Source: Gordius sp. MW1
Lineage: Eukaryota > Nematomorpha > Gordioida > Gordea > Gordiidae
Assembly: GCA_964036665.1 (NCBI GenBank)
Contig: OZ038530.1
Location: 4,588,001-4,652,000, forward strand
Direction: 5' to 3'
Length of the DNA stretch: 64,000 nucleotides
In this document: positions 1 to 10,524 of the stretch, piece by piece
How positions within the stretch are numbered: the stretch's first letter is position 1
How the letters are laid out: each line of letters starts with the position of its first letter
The notes under the pieces: generated by a model
What the model was told of the DNA's origin: nothing
Databases searched by the model: none
What the model saw: the letters and a program-made list of their open reading frames with translations, nothing else
Made by a program: the position numbers and the translations under genes

Positions 1-289
1 CAGAAATTAAAACGTTGTAAAACAACAATAAAAGCAGCATTATTATAGAATTAAGAACATAAGGTTTTAAACTTTAAATTAAAGAGTACGTATTTAAATG
101 TATGACAAAAATCAACCATACTTAGGTAAATGATTGCCAAATTTTATTTTTTTTGCAAAAATATATAATATTTACTACACTTGTGAATTTTTTTAATATT
201 AAATATATTCCATACATATTGATTTACACTTAATACCTTAAATGTAAATTAAAATACACAATAATTTACTAAAATCTAACGATCAATAA
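1..289. other. AT-rich stretch, possible hAT interior
   Basis: No gene or exon is recognisable. It lies just inside the repeat-rich hAT-like end at 290-453, so it may be the non-coding 3' part of that element, whose other end would be outside the window. This is inference from position only. Confidence 0.3.
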
Positions 290-453
290 AAAGTCGAGAT
301 CTCGCCGAGAAAATCTCGTATCGTCTCGTCTCGACATCAAAATTCTCGTCTCGATCTCGACTCCATTTTTCAAATTCTCGTCTCGTCTCGTCTCGGTTTT
401 TCGAGACGAGACGAGACGAGACCGAGATTTTTCTCGGTTTTTCCGCATCACTA
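290..453. mobile_element. hAT-like terminus with TCTCG subterminal repeats
   Basis: About 160 bp are built from the word TCTCG/CGAGA, including runs such as GAGACGAGACGAGAC, and end in ...TTCCGCATCACTA. The layout matches the complete hAT elements in this window: a terminus reading TA(G/GAG)... inward, then an array of a short repeated word. The end abuts the peptide-repeat gene at 454, interrupting its open frame inside a repeat unit. The other terminus is not in the window, so no TSD can be verified. The hAT assignment is by analogy. Confidence 0.5.
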
Positions 454-803
454 TCGGTAGCTCGTGAAGTTGTGGCTCGTGAGCGTTTAGTGGCTAGTCT
501 TTCGATTCGCTCTTCAGCTGATTCGGTGGCTCGTGAAGTTGTTGCTCGTGAGCGTTTAGTAGCTAGTCTTTCGATTCGATCTTCAGCTGATTCGGTGGCT
601 CGTGAAGTTGTGGCTCGTGAGCGTAAATTTTCTAGTCTGTCGCTTCGCTCTTCCGATGTCTCAGCAGCTATTGTAGTTAAGTAATTCTTGCGATTGTCGC
701 GCAATCGTACTTCACGATGTTGAGGAGTTTCAGCTACTCTCCTTGTTTTATCTTTTTTTGATTTAGGTATTATTCTGCCGAATAATTTTTTTCGCATTGG
801 CAT
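454..803 (-). pseudogene. STPR-type 23-residue repeat protein, disrupted
   Basis: Reading leftward from an ATG at 801-803 there is a basic N-terminus (MPMRKKLFGRII...) and then tandem 23-residue units beginning RSRATTSRAT. Two are nearly identical and further partial units flank them. A 23-aa, Arg/Glu-rich repeat is the hallmark of the STPR domain, a DNA-binding repeat first described in silkworm FMBP-1 and also found in arthropod transposon-related proteins. The frame runs on past 454 into the hAT-like terminus, so residues encoded below 454 are not native. The gene is truncated by that insertion. Its role is unknown; a DNA-binding or Helitron-derived protein is possible. Confidence 0.5.
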
Positions 804-1055
804 ATGTATAAATTTTCAACTGGTAAAAATGTATATTGATTATGATCTATATAAAATACTGCAATATAAAAATTCTTTTGTTAAAGCACACATGCAATAA
901 ATTGCTGATTTATTAAATTGTAAATTTTATTATTAATGCAAAATAGTTGATTATTTTACCTCAATTATGTTGGAATTTTGGGGCATATATGTTGATAAAG
1001 CGGTTATTGAAGTAAAAATAAAGTTTGATGTCAATATGTTCTACTTCTATTGTTC
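804..1055. other. AT-rich spacer, nothing recognised
   Basis: No coding signal, repeat family or element boundary could be supported here. It separates the STPR fragment from a palindromic repeat. Confidence 0.3.
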
Positions 1056-1059
1056 TATT

Positions 1060-1245
1060 TCTGTATACAGTGCAACGCGTACGAATACTCAAAAACTACT
1101 GAACCGATTTGGCTCGAACATATCTTAAAACATGCTCCGGAGTGTCAGAAATAAACTGTGAAATTTTGAGCCAAATCGGTCTGGTAGTTTTCCAAAATTG
1201 TGGCGGCATATATATACACACACACACATAGTTTTATTTTTATAT
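1060..1245. repeat. Palindromic interspersed repeat (CCGATTTGGCTC family)
   Basis: CTACTGAACCGATTTGGCTC near 1093 is followed about 60 bp later by its approximate reverse complement, GAGCCAAATCGGTCTGGTAG. A second copy in the opposite orientation lies at about 24000-24140, and a diverged half copy at about 28690. After the palindrome comes a TATATA/CACACA tract. The 24-kb copy sits in front of a Helitron-type 3' end, so this is probably part of a non-autonomous Helitron family. Confidence 0.55.
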
Positions 1246-1335
1246 ATAAGATTAACTATTTATAGTCCACACACTTTTTTGATTTATTTAGTTAAGTATT
1301 AATATATTACATAACACGTCACACATAACGTAATG

Positions 1336-2651
1336 TTTTTTTATAGATGTTTGTCACTCTTAGTGGGCATCCTTCAAGTAGGTTCTACATGTATTTTTGC
1401 ACTTACACAAGGTTCGCTTTAGCTCGTACCTTCTCAAGTCCATATTATTTTATGTTTCCATGTCAGTTTAGGCCTCCCTCTCTTTCGCTTACCTTCAACG
1501 TCCACTTTCTTGATACTACAGGTGACTTTCCTCCCGTCACTTCAAATGGTCATATCTCAATCTCCTTACCACCAAATTTTTCTGAATCGAACTACATCTA
1601 GTTTATTACTTATGTCTTTATTCCTTATATGGTCCTTTTTGCTTAATCCAACGATTTATTTTAACATTCACATCTCCATTGTAGCCAAGCTTTGCTCTTC
1701 TTTTGCCTTAATTGCCCAGGTTTCCGCTCCATACAATACCGTGGGTACAATAAGGTGTTATATAACCATCCTTTCAATTTTAGTGGTGTATTTATCACAT
1801 AGTACACCACTCAACTCCCAAACTTTTAACCAGCCTGCGTTTACTCTTGCCTTAATTTCATTTTCCACAGCCCCATCTCATTGTATTTTAGAACTAAGAT
1901 ATTTGAAATCTTTCCTACTGCTTAAACACCAGTCATCATTTTGCAGGTGAGTTTTTTTGTTCACCTTCCGACTCCAAGCCTAAATGTTCAGTTTTATTAA
2001 GGTTTTCAATTCGATCCATCGACAGTTTTACCAGTTCTGCTAATTCTATATTGCCTGCAGACAGCACTATATCATCCGGAAGAGCCTTGCCCAAGTTGAT
2101 TCGCGTTTCAGGTCCTTAGTTATCGAATCCATTTATGTTTAAGAAGAGCTATGGACTTAGTGTCGATCCTTGATGCATACCGCCATTTAGTCTGAATCCC
2201 TTTAATGTACCCCTGGATGTTCGTACTTTGGTTTTAGCGTTTCTATACATATCCTTTATTAACATTATATAAGCGTCGGGTACACCATTGAAACTCATGC
2301 TATCCCAGATAAACTGCCCTATTTTTGAAAGCTTTCTCAGGCTTGATGAAACACATATTAATCCTTTTGTTTCTCCTTTAATAGTTACTTAAGTCGCCTG
2401 AGACCATGTATTTAAAGCTGACTTTCTGGACATGAACCCAAATTGTAGTTCATCAAGTGAGATCATTTTTCGAAGTCTAGCTTCTATAACCTTTTCCCAG
2501 ACCTTCATTATGTGACTCGTTATCTTTATAACCCGATAGTTATTGCATTCTTGTACCTCTTGATTTTATGAATCGGTAAAGAATAGCTTTCCCTCCACTC
2601 ATAAGGCATCATACCACCTGCAAGTACTTTGTTAAACAGTGGATCATGGTA
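1336..2651 (-). pseudogene. RTE-like LINE, 3' half (reverse transcriptase), decayed
   Basis: The reverse complement aligns with the plus-strand LINE at 55770-58860. Shared features include the polymerase segment ending in DDIVL (about 2060-2090), the thumb/connection region, the KRGR-like C-terminus and the tail GACCACTAAG...GTGACAAAC. Frameshifts and stops are scattered throughout, so no functional protein is possible. The element continues at 3918-5495 beyond a MULE-like insertion. With that piece it forms one LINE copy of about 2.9 kb on the minus strand. Confidence 0.7.
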
Positions 2652-2829
2652 GAGGCAGCACAATCGTCACAAAAAAGCAGCACAAAATTCGGTTCGTATT
2701 TTATCGATTACTTGTTTTTCCTATCGTTTAAGCTTGCTTTTTAACATGGCATTTGTGCACGAATTTAGAATTTTTCAAGCGAAATATAAATTAAGTAAGT
2801 GTAATTATATAGGCTGTACATATTTTTTA

Positions 2830-3006
2830 GAATTTAAGAAGTCAGCAAGAAATGGGCAGGTGTTGACTTATGGCCGATACTCCTAAACCAAAGCAAAGAT
2901 AGGAAAAAACCAACAAATATATTATAGGTGCCGAAAAACTAAATGTAATGGGAAAGGGAATCTTCGACAAGATTTCGATTTAACTAAAGAGCACACTTGT
3001 GATGTA
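2830..3006 (+). pseudogene. FLYWCH-like zinc finger fragment
   Basis: The frame from 2830 reads ...NGQVLTYGRYS, then one TAA stop, then KIGKNQQIYYRCRKTKCNG and ...TKEHTCDV. The pattern Y-x-C-x5-C followed by H-x-C resembles FLYWCH fingers (C-x-C-H-x-H), with the last ligand Cys in place of His. This domain binds DNA and is frequently the N-terminal module of MULE transposases. No catalytic DDE region can be seen downstream. The internal stop and lack of a start make it a relic. Confidence 0.5.
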
Positions 3007-3549
3007 TCTTCAGCATTGCCTCCCACAAGTAACCTTTTTAAATCAATACATTTTATTAATCATTCAGGTTCCAACTCAAAAAAAGATTGTAGTCATATTA
3101 CATCTATAGCCGTTGATCATCATCTAGCAAACCCCAACGAGCAGCAGAGTATTTATTTTTAAAAAATGTTATAATTAATATTATTAGGTACATACGAAGT
3201 TGCACCCATCTTAGGATATAACAGACACTGACACCATAGATAGTAAAATGTTGTATTTGATATACTTAATTGGTTTTAGATAATTTACATGTTGTGGTAA
3301 AGTCTCAAATGGGATATGATTTTATAATGTACCTTGGGTATCTTTATAAAGTACGGAGAAAGAAATGTTTATTTACCTATTACTCTTATATACATATTGT
3401 TAACTGAATTTTATTAAATATTGTATACATGATTTATTTAGAAAGATATAATAAAATATAAACCTAGCTGAATATGTGGTTATATAATCTAAAGTTTAAT
3501 AACTCTTGAACAATAGCAATTAGAATATATATGAAAAATTTTGCATCTC

Positions 3550-3815
3550 TTTTTATTAACTCTTTCAGTCTACAACAAAAATTATTAAATGTATGTATGT
3601 ATGTATGATTGCCGCGAAGAAAAAAATTATTAAATAATTACCTACATATAGCTAAGATATCTAGTAACATACATTAACCAAGCTTTAATCCTCTGTACAA
3701 AATTTTGGTTATCATTTTATTGACTCTTTCAGTCTACAACAATTATATATATTTATATACATATATACGATATAACAAATTATTAAATAATTACCTACAT
3801 ATAGCTAGGATCTAA
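3550..3815. repeat. Local direct duplication within the MULE-like insertion
   Basis: CTTTCAGTCTACAACAA occurs at about 3565 and again at about 3727. TTACCTACATATAGCTA follows each copy. The spacing of about 160 bp indicates a tandem duplication interrupted by a short (ATGT)n tract. Confidence 0.6.
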
Positions 3816-3917
3816 GATCTATAATTTCACCATATCAATTTTCATATGGTTTTCGTGACGAGAGTAACGAAATGTGATGAGCGTGACGAGTTTTAGCTCC
3901 TTTTTTTGTGCTGCCTC

Positions 3918-5495
3918 AACCAAGTCCCCACCGCTTTACCCATGGTCATCTTTTCAAGCACCTGGTCAACCTCTTCTTCTGTTACTTCTAACTCTGGGTC
4001 ATATTCATAGATCTTGTTTTCGCAGTTGTCCGAGAACCTATTTTCACTGTTTAATAATTCTTTATAGAATTCTTCCGAACAATCTATGATCTGATGGTCC
4101 AGAGTTAGAGTGATGCCTTCCTTGTTCTTTATGGTTTTTACGTTTACCACATCCTTTGAGTTCCTTGCCCTGGCCTTAACGATTTTGTAGATCACTCTTT
4201 TCCCTTCCTTACTAGTTAACTTATTCAAATTCTTGTAGACATTTTTTGCTTTGGCCACACATCGCTTTGCCTCATTTTTAGCTTTTACATATGCCAATCT
4301 TGTTTCTTAATTTCTGTCGCCTGACCATAATTTGTTTTTTCAACTTGACTAGGCGTTGCACGTCTTCGTTTTACCACCATGTCTTCTTATCTTTTTGTAT
4401 ACCTGGTTTACCTTCTCCTAGAACACATCTCGCTATTGATCGTACCGTGTTAGCTAGGAAGTTCACAATATCGTTAGCATTTTGCCGATGATCTATATGC
4501 AGCCGTTCAATTATTTGATCATTGAAAGCATCTTTAAAATTTGGGAGCCGGAAACATTTGATTTTCACATTTAATCTCTCCGGCTTTTGTGTTTTCGCCT
4601 TAGAGATGATATAGTCCATCACAGTAGTCTCTGCTGGACTGCAATAGCCTCACTTGGTGTAACCTTACAATCGTGTACATTTTTTAGTTCTTTCTTTATA
4701 TTGAGAGGAAGGCGATCTGCGAAAATCGATTCCCACTTTTGGACGCTTGAAGAAGATATTTGTGATGGCCAAATCAAATGGCATAACTATTTTCATTATT
4801 TCGTCGCCTTCATCGTTTCTCGATTCGTAGCCATCTCCACCATGATACCGTTCAAATCCTTCTCATGTTTTGCCTATGTGGCCGTATCCGCTCCAATTAT
4901 AACTATTTCGGCTCTGAGTGTGATGCACAGCGTTTCGTTTAATTCTTACCGAAAGTCTTCCATTTCTTTATCATAGCTTCCGGTTTGCGGAGCATATATG
5001 CAAAGTTTCAGCCTTGTGTGTCGGCCATTGTTTCTTCGTACTTCAATGACCTTGCAGATGTGAGGCTAACATGATTGCCACGCCATTTTTATTCGTTTCT
5101 TGGCCAATAAATTAAAGTTTGTAATTTCCTCTTGTTTCTTGTATACATATGTCACCCGTTGCTTGCTGAGGGTGTCAGTAACTTCTAGGCATTTCGCAGT
5201 CATCGTTCCGACATTTAGCAAGCCAACTCTCAATCTTGTCTTTACAACTAGTTTATCTAACTACATCTGTTTTCGGAAGATCTAGTGACCCTCGGTCACT
5301 TTCACATGATACAGGTGCCTACCATGTGCTTCGTTTACGGAGGACTCCCAGACGCTTTCATTATTCTAACTTTCATAGAGGACTTGAATGAGGGGTGACG
5401 CTCGGCTATCTAGGCCTGACAGCCGTGTTGATGATCTGAGATATTTTTAATCTTTTGAAATAAGTGCCAGAGGCAGGATTGACCTGCCCACTACG
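3918..5495 (-). pseudogene. RTE-like LINE, 5' half (endonuclease and start of RT), decayed
   Basis: The longest intact frame (4297 down to 3918) encodes a basic linker, then ...ELEVTEEEVDQVLEKMTMGKAVG, the conserved segment just before RT motif 1 (normally followed by GPDNIP). Further upstream are degenerate endonuclease-domain segments and a 5' region matching 55790-56000 on the plus strand. The protein ends abruptly where the 2652-3917 insertion begins. It belongs to the same element as 1336-2651 and is not functional. Confidence 0.7.
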
Positions 5496-5499
5496 CCAC

Positions 5500-5970
5500 C
5501 GACCTAACCTAATTATAGGGATGACTTGGATTGTGTCTTATTGTCACACTTTTGCGAATCGTATTATTAGCCATTTTGTTCCTGAGTTTATTATTACCGA
5601 ATGGAGACTAAATTATTTTGAATCGAAAGGCGCACTAGCAGGCAGCAATGAAAATACTCTAACGCCAATGCACTAATAGCTTTTAGAGCACATTCCTAAT
5701 CAACAAATTAAAGACGTTGTGTAATCAAACCTTGTTATAAAACTTTCAGGTAAATTTTTATTTCATAAATATAGACCTTAATATTAATCAAAAATTGAGA
5801 CATGTTGATATATTAACTCAATAGCAATTTTTTTAAATAGGAAACTTCACCTATTATTACAATGAAACTTTCTACAGCAAAATATGTGTTTTAAAATATT
5901 GACATTAAATAAAAATATAAACAATAGGTTATAATCTGATTATTTTAGTGATTTTTTAAATTAAATAGGA
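5500..5970. other. Intergenic, nothing recognised
   Basis: AT-rich sequence with no supported gene between the LINE and a Helitron terminus. Confidence 0.3.
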
Positions 5971-5974
5971 AATT

Positions 5975-6127
5975 AAAAATATCGGACATTTCCCGGCCAC
6001 GGCCAGTTTCATTTGTAGCATCATATACAATAATGACGTCATACATACAAGGCTGAAGTTTTCTCGAATTTTATTATACTAAAGAAAATTGTATTTTTAG
6101 CAAAACAATGTTTGCCGGGTCAGCTAG
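5975..6127 (+). mobile_element. Helitron 3' terminus
   Basis: The segment ends CAAAACAATGTTTGCCGGGTCAG followed by CTAG at 6124-6127 and then T. Canonical Helitrons end in a short hairpin followed by CTRR and insert between A and T. A second copy of the same terminus lies at about 24750-24789. The leading part (ATATCGGACATTTCCC) recurs at about 28795. The 5' end was not located, and no Rep/helicase coding is present, so this is a non-autonomous or truncated copy. Confidence 0.6.
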
Positions 6128-6605
6128 TATATAATAAACTAAAAAGAAATTTAAAAATTCCCAAAGGAATTAACGGGGGAAACTTTCCTACTGTGCCATC
6201 TCTAAATCATGTACAAATGGTGTTAATATTTAAAAGAAACCTTTCTTCCAAATTTATCATATATTTAATTATTAAAGGAGTGTATGATAGTATTTTCAGT
6301 AATCTCATTCCTTATAATCTTAGTTTGTTATAAGGCATAACAAAATATATATCCTAACAAGGTTGTTATTATAAGCAGATATAGGCCAGCATTTTCCTCG
6401 TGATCATTTTCCTATATTGATAAAAGATCTAACAATCCTCATGAGTTTGGAAATAAAAACCAAATTTTAATATGATTGTATGTTTGATTTAACTTGTGGC
6501 ACGAAAATTCTCTACGACAACCTTTTTTCCGATTTTCTAGAATCTAAATGTCATCAAACTTTTTTGATAACTAATAAATTAGCGGTATTTTCTATAAATA
6601 TCTAA

Positions 6606-6878
6606 GGGCATGTCTTAATATCGGATTTTGCTGCACAGCAAAATTGTACGGGTTATAACATAGCCGTGTCTTAACTTCAAATTCATAGCAGATTTACATT
6701 TCAGGCGCATAACAACAGCGATTAATCTCAAGAGTTAAAATAAACAAAAAAACGTTTTTAACTATCAAAAAACAAAATATTAATAATTCAACCGAGTTTG
6801 ACACATGAAATTGAATCGGATATTTGATAAAGATAAATTCGCGCCATTTGAATCTGAATCCGATATTAAGACAAGCCC
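6606..6878. mobile_element. PIF/Harbinger-like MITE (273 bp, TSD TAA)
   Basis: Terminal inverted repeats start GGGCATGTCTTAATATCGGA and end with the near-complement TCCGATATTAAGACAAGCCC. Both sides are flanked by TAA (6603-6605 and 6879-6881). A 3-bp TWA target duplication plus a GGGC-type TIR is characteristic of PIF/Harbinger MITEs. There is no coding capacity. Confidence 0.75.
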
Positions 6879-6881
6879 TAA

Positions 6882-7359
6882 GATGTGCCTAATTTAAATT
6901 TGTTTTTTCGCGATGAAAAAGTTTGCCTGATACTCATATACATATCCTGCCCCTTAAAATTATCTCTTTAAAACGATTATCTGCAGAAAACGATTCTTCT
7001 GTAGGAGTTAGTTTTAAAAAACATTAGTACATAAAAAACATAGTTTCGCATATAGATCACTCAAAGCGGTTTTGATTGTATTTAAAAGAGTAGTGTTTAT
7101 ATTCAGCCATGCAGAATAAATCAGTAGAGTTAGCGTAGAGTTGCTAGAACAGAGGTATACTGTTTAAAAAGTCAAAAAATAACTTTTATAATTAACATCT
7201 TATTGTTTCTCGTCGACTTATCTAACGAAACGGCGATCGGAACGTTAATTTCTTCAGTTAATGTTAACTTTTTGAGCTATGTAATAATGTAGGGATTAAA
7301 AAACATTAATAATCCTCCGAAGAATGATATGGGGTAAATATAACTCAAATTTGGAAATA
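6882..7359. other. Intergenic region downstream of PNP
   Basis: AT-rich. It holds the presumed 3' untranslated region and polyadenylation area of the minus-strand PNP gene. No other gene is supported. Confidence 0.35.
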
Positions 7360-9980
7360 TTAAGCATTATCAGTTATCATTTTTTGTATGATGAGGGAAA
7401 TTCGTTTTCCCATCTGAGTAGCAGCTAGTAAAACGTCCTCATGATTAACCGCTGACAAGGAGGTGATTCCATTAGAATTTTTATTGGATCCATTATGGGT
7501 GGATTCATCTTCATCATCACCCTCATATTTGTCACAATTTAACATATTGGCGATCAAAGTAAGACCTAATATCTTTAATCCTGCGTGTGATGCAGTAATA
7601 ACTTCTGGTGCTGTACTCATCCCTATATTAATGCAAATAAAGTTAAATTATTAACAAAGGACTTGAAATTTTAAATTTAACATTTTTAAAATATACCTAG
7701 TTGGCATAGGTAATTTTGGTACTTTAAATGACATTAGCCTATAGAGGTTTTCAACATAAACTTTATTCCCCTAAAAATTAAATCAGGCGTGACAAGTGTT
7801 AAACTAAAATTCATTTCAGCTCGGGCTCTATTAGTTCGGTTTATGAACTATTACTTTCTTCTTTAATCCGTTATAAAATTTAAGTTATTTTAAATATTTT
7901 ACCTTCGTAATTATTATTTGGCTTGGTGGTTATTTTAACAGCATTAAATTGGGTCAAATTTGTGTTTAAATATTAATGAATCAGTAAGGTGCAAATATTT
8001 CATTTTTTATACTCTGAACTTAATTCCAGATCTAGATTGTCATTTGCCCAGAAAATAATTGGTAAAATAAAAGTATTTTTGTGCCAGCGCAATTGCAGGA
8101 ACACAAAAGATATTACGACCTGTCATAGTAATCACAATAATCGTGTAGTTTTGTTTCAATATAATGATATTTAATTTATGAATTCGTTTACCAACTACGT
8201 CACCTCCTATCATCCTAAACATTCGAATTTCGGCTTTTGTTTCATAGCTAGGTCCTGCTGACATGCAATAAATTCCCTCATGAAATACATCGCTTAGACC
8301 GGATTCTTTAGCAATTGTTTTACATTTTTTGCGAAGTTTGGCATCATATGCGTTACTCACATCTGGAAACCTGGGCCCGTATCTAGTATTTGACAGATTT
8401 TAGTCCTTCTATTTGCACTTTTATTTTGCCATTTTAAAACAAAATATTTTTTTAAATCGAATTACCTTGTATCGTTTTCTCCTCTCAATGGATTATTACC
8501 GGCTATGCATGGGATGCTTATATGATCTTTAATTAGCATTATATCGCCGACTTTATAGGTTGAATTTATTCCGCCCGAGGAATTGGTAACAAAAACATTT
8601 TGAACGGCTAAGCATTTCATAATACGCATAGGCAGGGACACCTGTGTAATAATTCCAATCAAAACAGGCAATATTTGCAAAATAAGTTGTATTAAGCTAT
8701 ATTAAATTATAAACTATTTTATTAACTTATTTCAAATTCAGGTACTAAATTTTACCAAAGAATATGGCATACATAATCCTAGTTAGGTACATTGTCATAT
8801 ACGTCGCTGGCATGATTATACCGACATGAAAAAATGTCGTGGGAAACTTCAAAAATGCGTGAAATTGGAAGGCTTGGGGTGGGTGAATGTTAATTGAGTA
8901 GGATTAAAAGGATTAGAATTAATTTTAAAACTAAAGGAGCTCAATTTTAATCATAGGAAAATTGTTTAAACTTTTTTCATAAATTCGTTTTGACGAACTT
9001 TTTTAGATGGGATAATTTAAAACGCTTATATTCGAAGTGGTTATATAACTTACGTTTAGGCAAAAAATGTCAAAATTTTAACTATTTTCACTGTCTAGGT
9101 TAAATTTTGCAAACTTTGACTTACAGATTTCATTAACTTCATTTAAAAAATAATTGGCTTATAATTATTAACTTAAGATGACAGTACTTTCCACATTGGA
9201 TGACCTTCGTAATAATGACACCTGCCTTGAAAGCATATGACATTGTGCGTACCAATGGCCCCGATATTTACGAAATTGTGGTGCCCTTGAACTTTTATTT
9301 GTGGAGTTGAATGAAATCAATAGTTATTAAAGCTTATACTTTATCACCAATATTTATTAAAAATTGAATATTTTATTTATTATTGATATAACAAATTAGA
9401 ATTATATCAATAAAATGAATTAGTTATAATTACAACTTTAGAAACCTAAACTAGAGGGCATTCCAGGTATTTCTCCAAAGGGAATAATTATTTTGTCAGA
9501 TATTATTCCAGCAATTTCGTGTAGGCCAGAACCACATATAATGCCGTAATTAATGGGGCCGGTTAAATTACATTTTAGCCTGATGTAGTTAGCAGCGACT
9601 AATGCTGAGTTTTGAATAATATCGATGTCCTCAACATCTTTATATGCATTCGGCTGCATGGTTTTTTGGACGATGGACGCGTTTGAAAACTCCCTAGTTA
9701 AAATTTAAAGATTCAAACTAAGTCAAAGTATTTTAATTTCAACACCATTTAAATACTTTAAAAAATATAACATTAAGGTGTAACATAAAATTACTACCAA
9801 TATAGGGGAAAAACCTAAGTAGAATGATCAAAATAAATTTGGGATATAAATATTAAATTTTATAAATATTATTTGTAACTTTTTATATAACGAATAATTT
9901 TATGTTTTGTAATTCCAAACTACACAAACTACTTACGCATTTTCGGGGCTTTGTTGAATTCTTAAATGATTGTCGTTCAT
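7360..9980 (-). CDS. PNP: Purine nucleoside phosphorylase (six exons, 341 aa)
   Basis: Trimeric PNP cleaves inosine, guanosine and deoxy forms with phosphate to the free base and (deoxy)ribose-1-phosphate in cytosolic purine salvage. Exons on the minus strand: 9980-9937, 9693-9446, 9291-9188, 8641-8466, 8382-8192 and 7622-7360. All five introns (83-569 bp) are GT-AG, and the joined frame is open for 1026 nt. Family marks in order: phosphate-binding IICGSGL (Ser70); GRCHYYEGHPMW (His123); TNSSGGIN; VGDIMLIKDHI; AGPSYET with Glu238 (human Glu201); VGMST with Met256 (human Met219); Asn280 (human Asn243); His315 (human His257). An acidic, Asn/Ser-rich insertion of about 21 residues lies between Asn280 and His315. 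Human PNP is 289 aa; the surplus is this insertion plus a longer N-terminus. The start is the first ATG in exon 1 (MNDNHLRIQQ). All key residues are present, so it is probably functional. Confidence 0.93.
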
Positions 9981-10524
9981 TTTGATAATTTTAGATTGTT
10001 ATTAATAAAAGTGGTCAAATTTATTTTTCACAGCCGTCCTTGAAAGTTAGATATTGGAAAATTAATGTGTCAACAATATCAGGGTCGTAAAGCAAGCGAA
10101 ATGGTTTGTGGTTTTATATTTCTCACCGCCTCAAGCGTTTTGTTTACAGAACTTTTAGTCTAACTATAATCTCCTGTTGGCACAGTTCTCACATATTTGC
10201 TGCATGTTTATGTCGGGGTATTTAAAGTCAGATAGCGTTTCCATGATAAAAACTATAAAAGTCGTTATTTCCTAATATAGAATTTGTGTTAAATAATGGT
10301 AATGTTGGATTGATAAAATGAGAGGGTGGAAATGGGTTTAGATATTTCGGTCGTCCAGCAATCATTGTTGATAATTAAAAAAAAATACAAGGGAGATGAA
10401 TTACAAACAAATAAGATTGTGTTTAAATTTATTAACTGATTCATTTGCAAAACTCTATATTTCAAATTGAAGGTGACCAGATACTGTATGCTATCATATA
10501 TATATCTAAATAAATCATTAAAAT
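9981..10524. promoter_or_regulatory. PNP 5' flank / presumed promoter region
   Basis: This is the sequence immediately upstream of the PNP start codon on the minus strand, bounded by a Helentron-like element. No specific core promoter motif can be asserted. It is listed because its position makes it the only unique sequence available for a PNP promoter. Confidence 0.3.

Larger units (their letters stand above)
2652..3917. mobile_element. MULE-like insertion inside the LINE
   Basis: The LINE reading frame breaks off on both sides at an inverted 10-bp repeat: GAGGCAGCAC at 2652 and its complement GTGCTGCCTC ending at 3917. Between them are a FLYWCH-type zinc-finger coding relic and AT-rich sequence. 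FLYWCH fingers are common at the N-terminus of arthropod MULE transposases, hence the call. No clean 9-bp TSD is visible, and the two ends diverge after about 12 bp, so the family assignment is tentative. Confidence 0.45.

Noticed and set aside
472..684. Plus-strand frame with repeated VARERLVASLSIRSS
   Set aside because: Antisense of the STPR repeat; the minus strand has the start codon and the known 23-residue pattern.
3874..5285. Plus-strand frames rich in Ser/Phe/Leu
   Set aside because: Antisense to the minus-strand LINE; the complement carries the conserved endonuclease/RT segments.
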